33,149 bases of DNA from Fluviibacter sp048859965 (GTDB taxonomy: Bacteria > Pseudomonadota > Gammaproteobacteria > Burkholderiales > Rhodocyclaceae), in contig JBLIZO010000078.1 in the NCBI GenBank assembly GCA_048859965.1, positions 1-33,149 on the forward strand, in the 5' to 3' direction. Shown one piece after another: positions 1 through 8,045 of this stretch; the first letter of the stretch is position 1, and every line of letters begins with the position of its first letter. A program made the position numbers and the translations under genes. The notes under the pieces were generated by a model, which saw nothing but the letters and a program-made list of their open reading frames with translations, was not told where the DNA came from and did no database searches.

Positions 1-1693
1 GCTTGGCGCGTTCGCCTTCCATCATCTTGGAGACAGGGATACCCGTTGCCCGCGAGACGACTTCGGCGATTTCCTCGGCGCCGACTTCGGTGCGTAGCAG
101 CTTGTGCTTGGTGGCTTCGGCATTCGCTTCGTCACCCTTGCTTTCTGCGGCCTTCAGCCGTGCTTCCAGCTCCGGCAGCTTGCCGTACTGCAGCTCGGCC
201 AGTTTGTCGAACTGACCCTTGCGTTGCAGCTCGGCCATTTGCAAGCGCAGCTTTTCGATCTCTTCGCGCACCTGCGACGAACCCTGCAGCGTCGATTTCT
301 CGGCGCGCCAGATTTCATCCAGGTCGGCGTATTCCTTACCCAGGGTGTTGATCTCTTCTTCGATCAGCGACAAGCGCTTCTGCGAGGCTTCGTCCTTTTC
401 TTTCTTGACGGCTTCGCGCTCAATCTTGAGCTGGATCAGACGACGGTCAAGCTTATCCATCTGCTCCGGCTTGGAGTCGATTTCCATCTTGATCTTGGCA
501 GCCGCTTCGTCAATGAGGTCGATGGCCTTGTCCGGCAGGAAGCGATCCGTGATGTAACGGTGCGAGAGTTCAGCCGCGGCAACGATGGCCGGGTCGGTGA
601 TCTCGACGCCGTGGTGGACCTCATAGCGCTCCTGCAGACCACGCAGAATAGCGATGGTCGATTCGACGGAGGGTTCTTCCACCATCACTTTCTGGAAGCG
701 GCGCTCTAGGGCGGCATCCTTCTCGACGTACTTGCGGTATTCGTCCAGCGTGGTGGCGCCGATGCAGTGCAGTTCGCCACGGGCGAGTGCAGGCTTGAGC
801 ATATTGCCGGCATCCATGGCACCTTCGGCTTTACCGGCACCGACCATGGTGTGGATTTCGTCGATGAAGAGAATGATCTTGCCTTCTTCGGCGGCAATGT
901 CTTTCAACACGGCCTTCAGGCGCTCTTCGAATTCACCGCGGTATTTGGCACCGGCCAGCAGCGCGGCCATATCGAGCGACAACACCTTTTTACCCTTGAG
1001 GGTTTCCGGTACTTCTTCGTTGATGATGCGCTGGGCCAGCCCTTCGACGATGGCGGTCTTGCCAACGCCCGGTTCGCCGATGAGGACGGGGTTGTTCTTG
1101 CTGCGGCGTTGCAGAATCTGGATCGAGCGACGGATTTCATCATCGCGGCCGATGACCGGATCCAGCTTGCCCAAGCGGGCGCGCTCGGTCAGATCCAGAC
1201 AGTATTTCTTGAGCGCTTCGCGCTGGCTTTCGGCATCCGACGAATCGACGTTCTGCCCGCCGCGCACGGCCTGGATGGCCAGCTCCAGCGACTTGCGGTT
1301 CAGCCCGTTGTCGCGGCAGAGACGGCCGGTTTCACCCTTGTCATCACAGAGGGCGAGCAAAAAGAGTTCAGAGGCGATGAACTGGTCGCCACGTTTGGCG
1401 GCTTCCTTGTCGCAGAGGTTGAGCAGGTTGCCCAGATCGCGCGAGGCCTGCATTTCGCCACCGGTACCCTGTACCTGCGGCAGGCGCTTGACCAGCGCCT
1501 CCGTCTCACGGGTGAGCGCCGTGACATTGACACCGGCACGCTCAAGCAGCGAACGGATACCGCCATCCGACTCCTGAATCATGGCCAGCAGCAGATGTGC
1601 CGGCTCGATGAAGCCACAGTCGTTAGCGAGTGCAATGCTCTGGGCATCGGCCAGAGCCTGTTGGAACTTGGTGGTCAGTTTATCGAATCGCAT
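1..1693 (-). CDS. clpB: ATP-dependent chaperone ClpB, C-terminal part outside window
   Basis: ClpB is a hexameric AAA+ disaggregase that works with DnaK to pull proteins out of aggregates in the cytoplasm. About 564 residues are visible of a family length near 860. The start MRFDKLTTKFQQAL is typical, and a ribosome binding site (AAAGGA) lies just upstream. Seen in order: an N-terminal Clp repeat domain (about 1-145), the first AAA+ module with Walker A GEPGVGKT (206-213) and Walker B LFIDEIH, then the Arg/Lys/Glu-rich coiled-coil middle domain (about 410-530) that distinguishes ClpB from ClpA and ClpC. The visible part stops near the beginning of the second AAA+ module, at ATGIPVSKM. A sigma32-like promoter lies upstream, which fits heat-shock control. 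The gene runs off the left edge and shows no sign of being broken. Confidence 0.97.
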   Translation of the reverse strand, partial: MRFDKLTTKFQQALADAQSIALANDCGFIEPAHLLLAMIQESDGGIRSLLERAGVNVTALTRETEALVKRLPQVQGTGGEMQASRDLGNLLNLCDKEAAKRGDQFIASELFLLALCDDKGETGRLCRDNGLNRKSLELAIQAVRGGQNVDSSDAESQREALKKYCLDLTERARLGKLDPVIGRDDEIRRSIQILQRRSKNNPVLIGEPGVGKTAIVEGLAQRIINEEVPETLKGKKVLSLDMAALLAGAKYRGEFEERLKAVLKDIAAEEGKIILFIDEIHTMVGAGKAEGAMDAGNMLKPALARGELHCIGATTLDEYRKYVEKDAALERRFQKVMVEEPSVESTIAILRGLQERYEVHHGVEITDPAIVAAAELSHRYITDRFLPDKAIDLIDEAAAKIKMEIDSKPEQMDKLDRRLIQLKIEREAVKKEKDEASQKRLSLIEEEINTLGKEYADLDEIWRAEKSTLQGSSQVREEIEKLRLQMAELQRKGQFDKLAELQYGKLPELEARLKAAESKGDEANAEATKHKLLRTEVGAEEIAEVVSRATGIPVSKMMEGERAK

Positions 1694-1755
1694 AGGTGTC
1701 CTTTAATCTTCTTATATTTGGCAACGGGATGTCCAGATGCCATGATCTTTTGGCA

Positions 1756-1783
1756 ATATGTAGCCTAAACAGGCTTTTTCAAG
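1756..1783 (-). promoter_or_regulatory. Putative heat-shock (sigma32-type) promoter of clpB
   Basis: On the minus strand a -35-like CTTGAA (complement of 1778-1783) is followed after 14 bases by CTACATAT (complement of 1756-1763). The known sigma32 consensus is CTTGAA with a 13-17 base spacer and CCCCATNT, so the -35 matches fully and the -10 at most positions. It would start transcription roughly 55 bases before clpB, a classical heat-shock gene. The spacer contains a short inverted repeat, AGCCT-AAAC-AGGCT (1762-1775). The promoter is inferred from pattern only. Confidence 0.55.
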
Positions 1784-1821
1784 TCCACGGCTGCAGTTTA
1801 AGCCCAAACCCGGAGTAAAAA

Positions 1822-3438
1822 ATGACCCCCCTGGCATCCGCGCCAACGACTTGTCCTGCCCAAAAAACACCCGCACACCATACCAAGGTGATCCCTGCTG
1901 CTGCAGCGGTCGCACTGGTGCAGCCCGGGCAGACACTGGTCACCTGCGGTTTCGTCGGCATCGGCTTTCCCGAGAATCTGGCGGTGGCCCTGGCGGCGCA
2001 TTTCAACGAAACGGGGTTGCCGCACGATCTGACGCTGGTCTTTGGCGCTGGTCAAGGTGATGGCAAAGATCGTGGTCTGAACCATCTGGCCTTACCCGGT
2101 TTGCTCAAGCGCGTGGTTGGTGGTCATTGGGGCCTGATACCCAAATTGGGCGCATTGGCCATGAACGACCAGATTGAGGCCTACAACCTGCCACAAGGTG
2201 TGCTGACCCAGCTCTTTCGCGATATTGGCTCCGGGAAGCCGTGCCTGACGACGCATGTCGGACTACATACCTATATTGACCCGCGCTATGGCGGTGGCAA
2301 ACTGAACAAGCGAAGTACCGAAGACTACGTTTTTCTGACGGAAATCGATGGCAAGGAATACCTGCGTTACAAAACCTTCCCAATGGATGTGGCGTTTCTG
2401 CGTGGTACGACGGCGGACCCCCTGGGGAACATCACGGTTGAACATGAAGCACTGACGCTGGAATCACTGGCTATCGCCATTGCTGTACACAACTCGGGCG
2501 GCAAGGTCATCGTACAGGTCGAACGATTGGCCGAACACGGCATGCTCAAACCGAAGGATGTCCGTATCCCGGGTATTCTGGTCGATCATGTGGTCGTGGC
2601 AGAGAACCCGGCCTATCATCAGCAAACCTTCATGGAACAGTACAACCCGGCCTTTGCCGGCGAAACCCGGGTGACGCTTGATCAGATGCCGCCGATGGCG
2701 CTGACTGAGCGCAAGATTATCGCCCGCCGGGCCCTCTTCGAGTTACAACCAAACAGCGTGGTCAATCTGGGCATCGGGATGCCGGAAGGCGTTGCCGCGG
2801 TTGCCGCGGAAGAAGGTGTCAGCGGCCTCATGACGCTGACCGCCGAACCGGGCGTGATCGGCGGTATCCCGCAGGGCGGTCTGAATTTTGGTGCCGCCGT
2901 GAATCAGGATGCGATTATTGACCAACCCTACCAGTTTGACTTCTACGACGGTGGCGGCATCGATATTGCGTTTTTGGGCCTGGCGCAGGCCGATGCTCAC
3001 GGCAACCTGGATGTCTCTCTGTTCGGTCCCAAGCTGGCGGGCTCCGGTGGCTTTATCGATATCAGCCAATCATCCAAGAAGGTCGTTTTCGTCGGCACCT
3101 TCACGGCAGGTGGCCTGAAGGTGGCAACTGAAAACGGCGCGCTACGCATTGACCAGGAAGGCACTGTGCAGAAATTCGTCGAGGATGTGGAACAAATCAC
3201 CTTTAGCGGCCAATACGCTGCCCGCAAGGGGCAACCGGTGCTGTACATTACCGAGCGCTGCGTGTTCGAACTGTCGCCCCAAGGAATGACATTGACTGAA
3301 ATCGCACCGGGCATTGATCTGGAACGTGACATCCTCGCGCATATGGCTTTCAAACCGATCATCAGCCCGACGCTCAAAACCATGGACGCCCGAATCTTTC
3401 GCCCCGAAGCGATGAATCTGCTGCACCAGACCCATTAA
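1822..3438 (+). CDS. Acyl-CoA:acetate/3-ketoacid CoA-transferase family protein (YdiF/Pct type)
   Basis: Single-chain family I CoA-transferase of 538 residues, in which the alpha and beta halves found as separate subunits in other members are fused. Enzymes of this type move CoA between short-chain acyl-CoA and a free acid through a glutamyl-CoA intermediate. The N-terminal half carries the CoA-binding region GFVGIGFPENLAVAL (about 43-57). The C-terminal half has GIGMPEGVAAVA and the catalytic-type TAEPGVIGG, with Glu342 as the likely nucleophile. Start ATG 1822 is preceded by GGAG six bases upstream. About 20 residues precede the usual beginning of the fold, a short Pro/Thr/Ala-rich extension. 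The substrate cannot be told; propionate, acetate or acetoacetate are all possible. A substrate-binding protein gene follows 24 bases downstream, but a functional link is not evident. Confidence 0.88.
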   Translation: MTPLASAPTTCPAQKTPAHHTKVIPAAAAVALVQPGQTLVTCGFVGIGFPENLAVALAAHFNETGLPHDLTLVFGAGQGDGKDRGLNHLALPGLLKRVVGGHWGLIPKLGALAMNDQIEAYNLPQGVLTQLFRDIGSGKPCLTTHVGLHTYIDPRYGGGKLNKRSTEDYVFLTEIDGKEYLRYKTFPMDVAFLRGTTADPLGNITVEHEALTLESLAIAIAVHNSGGKVIVQVERLAEHGMLKPKDVRIPGILVDHVVVAENPAYHQQTFMEQYNPAFAGETRVTLDQMPPMALTERKIIARRALFELQPNSVVNLGIGMPEGVAAVAAEEGVSGLMTLTAEPGVIGGIPQGGLNFGAAVNQDAIIDQPYQFDFYDGGGIDIAFLGLAQADAHGNLDVSLFGPKLAGSGGFIDISQSSKKVVFVGTFTAGGLKVATENGALRIDQEGTVQKFVEDVEQITFSGQYAARKGQPVLYITERCVFELSPQGMTLTEIAPGIDLERDILAHMAFKPIISPTLKTMDARIFRPEAMNLLHQTH

Positions 3439-3462
3439 CCGACTCTCTGCCTTAAAAACCTT

Positions 3463-4347
3463 ATGACTGTGAACTATCGATTTTTAGCCCCGCTGCTCCT
3501 TCTGGTCGCCGTGCTGTTCGCCGAACCCATCGCCGCACAGACTGCCCTGCCGCTCAACGGCCCGGTGATTGAGCGTATCCGTGATAAACAGGTGCTCACT
3601 ATCGCCTACGATCCGAACCACGCGCCATTCTCGCTACTCGGCGATGATGGCCAGCCGACGGGCTATACGGTGGATCTGTGCCGCATCATCGCGTCGCAGC
3701 TTGTCACTCAGCTCAACCTGGGCATGCTCGATGTACGCTGGCTCAAAACCAATCCACGCACGCGTTTCGAGGCCATCGACTCAGGTGATGCCGATCTGGA
3801 GTGCTCGGCCACATCCAATACGCTGGAACGCCAACGCCAATACGGCTTCAGTCTGACCACTTTTATTCAGGGCGCCACCTTTGCCGTCCGACAGGACGCC
3901 GATCTGCAGAAGCTGGAGGAACTGGCCAGCAAGAAGGTCGCCGTGGTGCGTAATTCGACGACAGGAAAACTGCTGCAGCAGGCGATTGCCAGTGGCCAGA
4001 TGCAGGCCACGCTGATCGAAGTCAAGAACATGGAAACCGCCGCCAATCTCCTGGCGGCAAAAGAGGTCGATGCCATTGCGGGTGACCGCCTGCTGATGTT
4101 CGACCAGCTGATCCGCTCTAAACTCGGTACACGTTTCCGCATGCTGCCGCAGGATTTCGCGCCGGAGTTCTACGCCATTATGATGAGCCGCGCCGATCCG
4201 GATTTCCGCTGGGCGGTCAATGCCACATTGTCGCGTACCTTCCGTACCCCCGTCATCGGCGAGCTTTATCAGCGCTGGTTCGGTTCTCTCAACCAGCCGG
4301 GACAATTGATGGAGGCGCTTTACTTCACACAGGCTTTCCCGGAATAA
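3463..4347 (+). CDS. Periplasmic amino-acid-type solute-binding protein (SBP family 3)
   Basis: 294-residue protein with a clear signal peptide (hydrophobic LLLLVAVLFAEPIAAQ, probable cleavage after AAA/AAQ near residue 25). The mature part begins with KQVLTIAYDPNHAPFSLLGDDGQ and continues with GYTVDLCRIIA, the opening of family 3 solute-binding proteins that bind polar amino acids in the periplasm. Later pieces typical of the fold are LECSATSNTLERQ, KKVAVVRNSTTGKLLQ and a C-terminal GELYQRWFG. Closest in style to glutamate/aspartate-binding GltI-like proteins, but the ligand cannot be assigned. No amino-acid ABC permease or ATPase is next to it. Downstream instead is a lipid-type ABC operon after a 53-base gap, so it is either an orphan binding protein using a permease encoded elsewhere or a sensor partner. 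Confidence 0.88.
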   Translation: MTVNYRFLAPLLLLVAVLFAEPIAAQTALPLNGPVIERIRDKQVLTIAYDPNHAPFSLLGDDGQPTGYTVDLCRIIASQLVTQLNLGMLDVRWLKTNPRTRFEAIDSGDADLECSATSNTLERQRQYGFSLTTFIQGATFAVRQDADLQKLEELASKKVAVVRNSTTGKLLQQAIASGQMQATLIEVKNMETAANLLAAKEVDAIAGDRLLMFDQLIRSKLGTRFRMLPQDFAPEFYAIMMSRADPDFRWAVNATLSRTFRTPVIGELYQRWFGSLNQPGQLMEALYFTQAFPE

Positions 4348-4400
4348 GGCTTGTCACCAAGTCATCCTATTCCGCCGGCGAAAACCTGTAAAATCACTTT

Positions 4401-5609
4401 ATGCTTGAAGCTCAGTCCCTGATCGCAACAACCACGCCCACCGAAACCGCTGATGCCGTCTGGCAGGCGGATGGTGTGCAGGCGCATCTGGTACTTTCCG
4501 GTCATTTCAATGCGCGCACGCTGGGAGAAGAATCACAGGGGAACGGACTGTGGACGCGCACCCGCACGGCGCAAGCGGCGTGGCTCGGCGATAGCCCGGG
4601 CAGCGGCAAAGACAAAACGCTGAGCATTGACCTGGCACAGGTCTCCTACCTTGATGGTGCAGGCATCGCCTTTGTGATCGACCTGCAACATGCCCAACAA
4701 GACGCTGGTGGCACCGTTGATCTGCAGAATATGGCGGCACGCTACCAACCCCTGCTGGCACAGTATCAGCCAATCAACGACCTGTTTCCCCAAGCGGATA
4801 CCAATCATCACGCCAGCCAGAGCCTGGCCGTGCGTGTTGGTCAGGGCTTTGAGGCCGTTCTGAGTGACATCCGCAGCCAGGTGGTCTTTATCGGCAAGCT
4901 GGCGTCGGCGCTGGGCTGGGCCGCACGCAACCCCGGGCTCGTCCGCTGGAACGATTTCGTCAATGTCGCTGTCGAGGCCGGCGTGGCGGCGCTACCCATC
5001 GTTTCGCTGGTGGCGTTTCTGATTGGCGTGATTCTGGCCTTTCAGTCGGCCATCGGTCTGAAGCAATTTGGCGCCGAAACCTTTGTGGCCAACCTGGTGT
5101 CTTTGTCGATCTTCCGGGAACTGGGCCCGCTGATGACAGCCATTCTGTTTGCCGGCCGCTCATCGGCCGCCTTTGCGGCCGAAATCGGTACCATGACGGT
5201 GAATAACGAAGTTGATGCCCTGGTCACCGGCGGCATCGATCCTATGCGTTTTCTGGTGCTGCCCCGTCTGCTCGCCGGTCTGCTTGTGGCACCGGTTCTA
5301 ACGCTGTTCGCCAATCTGATCGGTATCTTTGCCGCTTCGCTGACGATGCTGGCCTATCAGGTGCCGTTTGTCACCTTCTACGAGGCGGTGCTCAAAACGA
5401 TTCACGTCAACGACATCATGTCCGGGCTGACCAAGTCGCTGCTGTTCGGCCTGATCGTGGCCGGGGTCGGCTGTCTGCGCGGCATGCAGACGGGCACCGG
5501 CGCCGCCGCTGTTGGTTTGTCGGCGACGCGCGCGGTGGTGACCAGTCTGATCCTCATCGTGATGGTAGACGGTCTGTTTGCCTTCATCTCCTACAAAACG
5601 GGGTTCTAA
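4401..5609 (+). CDS. MlaE-family lipid ABC transporter permease with N-terminal STAS domain
   Basis: 402 residues. Residues about 20-135 form a STAS-like domain, with the segment LSIDLAQVSYLDGAGIAF; the residue where phosphorylatable STAS proteins have Ser is Gly86. Residues about 185-402 are the MlaE/YrbE permease, with about five to six membrane segments and the family motif FRELGPLMTAILFAGR followed by AAFAAEIGTM (about 238-264). MlaE-type permeases sit in the inner membrane and pair with an MCE-domain protein and a cytoplasmic ATPase to move phospholipid between inner and outer membrane. The next three genes supply exactly those partners. In E. coli the STAS protein MlaB is separate; here it is fused to the permease, as in a second, widespread subtype. 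The ATPase gene starts one base after this stop codon. Confidence 0.93.
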   Translation: MLEAQSLIATTTPTETADAVWQADGVQAHLVLSGHFNARTLGEESQGNGLWTRTRTAQAAWLGDSPGSGKDKTLSIDLAQVSYLDGAGIAFVIDLQHAQQDAGGTVDLQNMAARYQPLLAQYQPINDLFPQADTNHHASQSLAVRVGQGFEAVLSDIRSQVVFIGKLASALGWAARNPGLVRWNDFVNVAVEAGVAALPIVSLVAFLIGVILAFQSAIGLKQFGAETFVANLVSLSIFRELGPLMTAILFAGRSSAAFAAEIGTMTVNNEVDALVTGGIDPMRFLVLPRLLAGLLVAPVLTLFANLIGIFAASLTMLAYQVPFVTFYEAVLKTIHVNDIMSGLTKSLLFGLIVAGVGCLRGMQTGTGAAAVGLSATRAVVTSLILIVMVDGLFAFISYKTGF

Positions 5610-5610
5610 G

Positions 5611-6447
5611 ATGACGGATACGACGATGACGCCCGTGCCCGACACCACCAACGCCGACCCTGAAGACATGATTCAGGTGCAAAATCTGACGGTGGGTTAC
5701 GGCGCCAACATCATTCTGCAGAACCTGAATTTCTCCGTAAAACGCGGCGAGGTGTTTGTGATTCTGGGCGGCTCGGGCTGCGGCAAGTCGAGCCTGCTCA
5801 AGAACATGATCGGACTCTACGACCCCCCTGTCGGCGACGTGCTGATCGAAGGTGACAGTATCGTCACGGCCGAAGGGGCCGAACGTCAGAATATCCTCAC
5901 ACGTTTCGGCGTGATGTACCAGCAGGGGGCGCTGTTCGGTTCCATGAACCTGCTGGAGAACGTGCGCCTGTTCCTGGAAGAGTACACCGATCTGACTGCC
6001 GATCAGATGTCGCTCATTGCACGCTGCAAGCTCGACCTGGTGGGTCTGCTACCCTACGAATCATTCATGCCCAACGAGATCAGCGGCGGCATGCAAAAGC
6101 GTGCCGCCATTGCCCGCGCCATGGCGCTTGATCCGGACATTCTCTTTCTGGATGAGCCGTCGGCCGGTCTCGACCCGATCACCTCGGCCGAGCTGGATCA
6201 GACGATCCTGTCGATTTCCCGCAATCTGGGCATTACCTTCGTGGTCGTGACGCACGAGTTACCCAGCATCTTTACGATCGCTGATCGTGTCATCATGTTG
6301 GACAAGGCAACCAAAGGCATTATTGCCGAAGGTCAGCCGCAATGGTTACGCGACCATAGTGACATCCCGTTGGTGCGCCAGTTCTTTAACCGCAACGCCA
6401 ATACGACGAACCACACCCCGGCCAATAACGCCCCGCCCGCTCACTGA
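5611..6447 (+). CDS. MlaF-type ABC transporter ATP-binding protein
   Basis: 278-residue cytoplasmic ABC ATPase that powers the Mce lipid transporter. Walker A GGSGCGKS (53-60), Q-loop YQQGALFG, signature ISGGMQKRAAIARA, Walker B ILFLDEPSAGLDP and the switch histidine in VVTHELPS are all present, so it should be active. The signature with Gly-Met-Gln-Lys-Arg and the LFGSMNLLENV stretch are typical of the MlaF/Ttg2A subgroup. I chose the ATG at 5611, one base after the permease stop; an upstream in-frame ATG at 5578 would overlap the permease by 32 bases. The C-terminal tail is rich in Asn, Thr and Pro and probably unstructured. The MCE gene follows 22 bases later. Confidence 0.94.
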   Translation: MTDTTMTPVPDTTNADPEDMIQVQNLTVGYGANIILQNLNFSVKRGEVFVILGGSGCGKSSLLKNMIGLYDPPVGDVLIEGDSIVTAEGAERQNILTRFGVMYQQGALFGSMNLLENVRLFLEEYTDLTADQMSLIARCKLDLVGLLPYESFMPNEISGGMQKRAAIARAMALDPDILFLDEPSAGLDPITSAELDQTILSISRNLGITFVVVTHELPSIFTIADRVIMLDKATKGIIAEGQPQWLRDHSDIPLVRQFFNRNANTTNHTPANNAPPAH

Positions 6448-6469
6448 ACAGCCCTTTGACAAGACTCCT

Positions 6470-7372
6470 ATGTCCAATCGCCAAACCGCCCAATATTACC
6501 GCCTCGGGATTTTCGTGCTGATCGGTGCTGCTGCTCTGGTGGCACTGATTCTGATCTTCGGCGCCCGCAACCTGTTCAGCAAAACGATGACCGTCGAAAC
6601 CTATATCAAGGAATCGGTGCAGGGCCTGGATGTCGGCGCACCCGTTCGGTTCCGCGGCGTGCGTCTGGGTCAGGTGTCTTATATCGGCCTGTCCGGCAAC
6701 ATCTATGAAATGGACATTCCGCGTAGCGAAAGAAAACAGTACGTCGTCGTCCGGATGGAGGTAACACGTACGGACAGCACGGAAGAAGCCCGCGCCTATT
6801 TTGAGAAACTGGTACACGATGGCCTGCGTGCCCAGATTCGTGGCCAGGGCATTACCGGTATCAACTATATGGAACTGGATTTCGTGAAGGACCCCGCCAA
6901 CCTCCGCGTATTGCCCTATAGCTGGACACCCGACTACATCGTGATTCCGTCGCAACCCAGCCCCGTCAATATTCTGCTCGACAATGTGGAAACCGCGCTC
7001 GCCAATTTCAACAAGCTGAATCTGGCCGAAACCCAGCACAAGTTGGATCTATTGCTCACCAATCTGAACGGCATGGTTGCCGGCACAGATGGCAAAAACA
7101 GCGGCCTCAACAGCTCTGTCACCCAACTCAATCAACTGTTGACGAAGCTCAATCACGCCACGAGCAACCAGGAGTTAAGCACGATGGTGGAGCAACTCAC
7201 CGCCTCGATTATCGTGCTGCGCCAGACCTTGACTTCGATGCAGGGTGATCTGACGGTGTCTGCCGACAACGTGCGCCAGATCACGGACAACGTCAATGAT
7301 CTTTCACAAAAGGCCAGTCAGTACCCCTCCTGGATGCTGCTCGGCGAACCTCCTAAAAAAGTGACTCCCTGA
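6470..7372 (+). CDS. MlaD-family MCE-domain protein
   Basis: 300 residues. One N-terminal membrane anchor (about 12-30, rich in Leu, Ile and Ala) is followed by an MCE domain (about 38-120) with GLDVGAPVRFRGVRLGQV and the LRAQIRGQGITGINYMEL segment usual for MlaD/YrbC proteins. The rest (about 165-295) is helical, with repeated Leu/Asn/Thr and QLNQLLTKLNHA-like heptads, suggesting coiled coil. MCE proteins form hexameric rings in the periplasm that carry lipid between the permease and a downstream acceptor. This is the single-MCE, long-tail type, not the multi-MCE PqiB/LetB type. I start at ATG 6470, after the ATPase stop; the open frame extends further upstream only inside the ATPase gene. 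Confidence 0.93.
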   Translation: MSNRQTAQYYRLGIFVLIGAAALVALILIFGARNLFSKTMTVETYIKESVQGLDVGAPVRFRGVRLGQVSYIGLSGNIYEMDIPRSERKQYVVVRMEVTRTDSTEEARAYFEKLVHDGLRAQIRGQGITGINYMELDFVKDPANLRVLPYSWTPDYIVIPSQPSPVNILLDNVETALANFNKLNLAETQHKLDLLLTNLNGMVAGTDGKNSGLNSSVTQLNQLLTKLNHATSNQELSTMVEQLTASIIVLRQTLTSMQGDLTVSADNVRQITDNVNDLSQKASQYPSWMLLGEPPKKVTP

Positions 7373-7382
7373 GACTCTGACC

Positions 7383-8042
7383 ATGCGACTCTTTCGAATT
7401 CGAACCGCTACGGCGTTGCTCCTGTGCGCCAGCCTGCTCACCGCCTGCAGCCTCTCTCGACCGAACCCGGATCAAACCACCTGGCTGATTGCTCCGGAAC
7501 GCACAGGCGCCCCCCATGCCAAACCGATCAACCTCCGTCTCAAAATGGGGAGCTTCAGCGCCAACAGCCCGTTTGACGGCAAGTCGCTGGTCTATCGCCT
7601 TTCGGACAACCGTTTCGAGAAGGATTTCTACAACGTTTACCTGACTTATCCACGCGACATGGTGGCCAACGCCACCCGCGATTGGCTGGTCAAATCCAAC
7701 GCCTTTGAGATGGTCATTGAGCAATCATCGGCATTCTTCCCGATGTACCAGTTGCAAGGCGTCATTGATGAATTCTATGGCGATTATCGCGATACGCCGA
7801 CGGCTGTCGTCACGATCCAGTTTTACGCCAGCGCCAGCTTCACGGCGAAGAACTTCCTCTTCTCGTCGCCACGCATCACGAAACGCGTACCGCTCAAAGA
7901 CAAATCGCCACAGGCGTTGATTGACGGTCAACAGCAGGCACTGGCGCAGGTACTGGCCGAACTGGAGACCCGTTTGATTGCCGATTCGGCCAAGGCACCG
8001 GCCGCCTGGCAGCCGCCGACGATCAAGGACAACAAGAACTGA
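7383..8042 (+). CDS. ABC-type transport auxiliary lipoprotein (PqiC/DUF330-like)
   Basis: 219 residues with a lipoprotein signal peptide and lipobox LLTAC, so Cys22 should be lipidated. The mature part begins with Asn/Pro/Asp-rich sequence and contains TTWLIAPERTG, SFSANSPFDGKSLVYRLSDNRFEKDFYNVYLTYPRDMV and a C-terminal ALAQVLAELETRL helix. These are typical of the ABC_trans_aux family, which includes PqiC, the outer-membrane lipoprotein partner of an MCE transporter. It lies 10 bases after the MCE gene and is the last gene of the operon. It probably docks the MCE assembly to the outer membrane, by analogy with PqiC. Its stop lies three bases from that of the convergent gene. Confidence 0.86.
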   Translation: MRLFRIRTATALLLCASLLTACSLSRPNPDQTTWLIAPERTGAPHAKPINLRLKMGSFSANSPFDGKSLVYRLSDNRFEKDFYNVYLTYPRDMVANATRDWLVKSNAFEMVIEQSSAFFPMYQLQGVIDEFYGDYRDTPTAVVTIQFYASASFTAKNFLFSSPRITKRVPLKDKSPQALIDGQQQALAQVLAELETRLIADSAKAPAAWQPPTIKDNKN

Positions 8043-8045
8043 TGC

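Noticed and set aside
767..1768. Plus-strand open frame (333 codons) opposite clpB
   Set aside because: Antisense to clpB, whose minus-strand translation is a textbook match.
5578..5610. Upstream start of the MlaF-type ATPase at 5578
   Set aside because: It overlaps the permease gene by 32 bases and adds a non-family basic stretch; ATG 5611 directly follows the permease stop.
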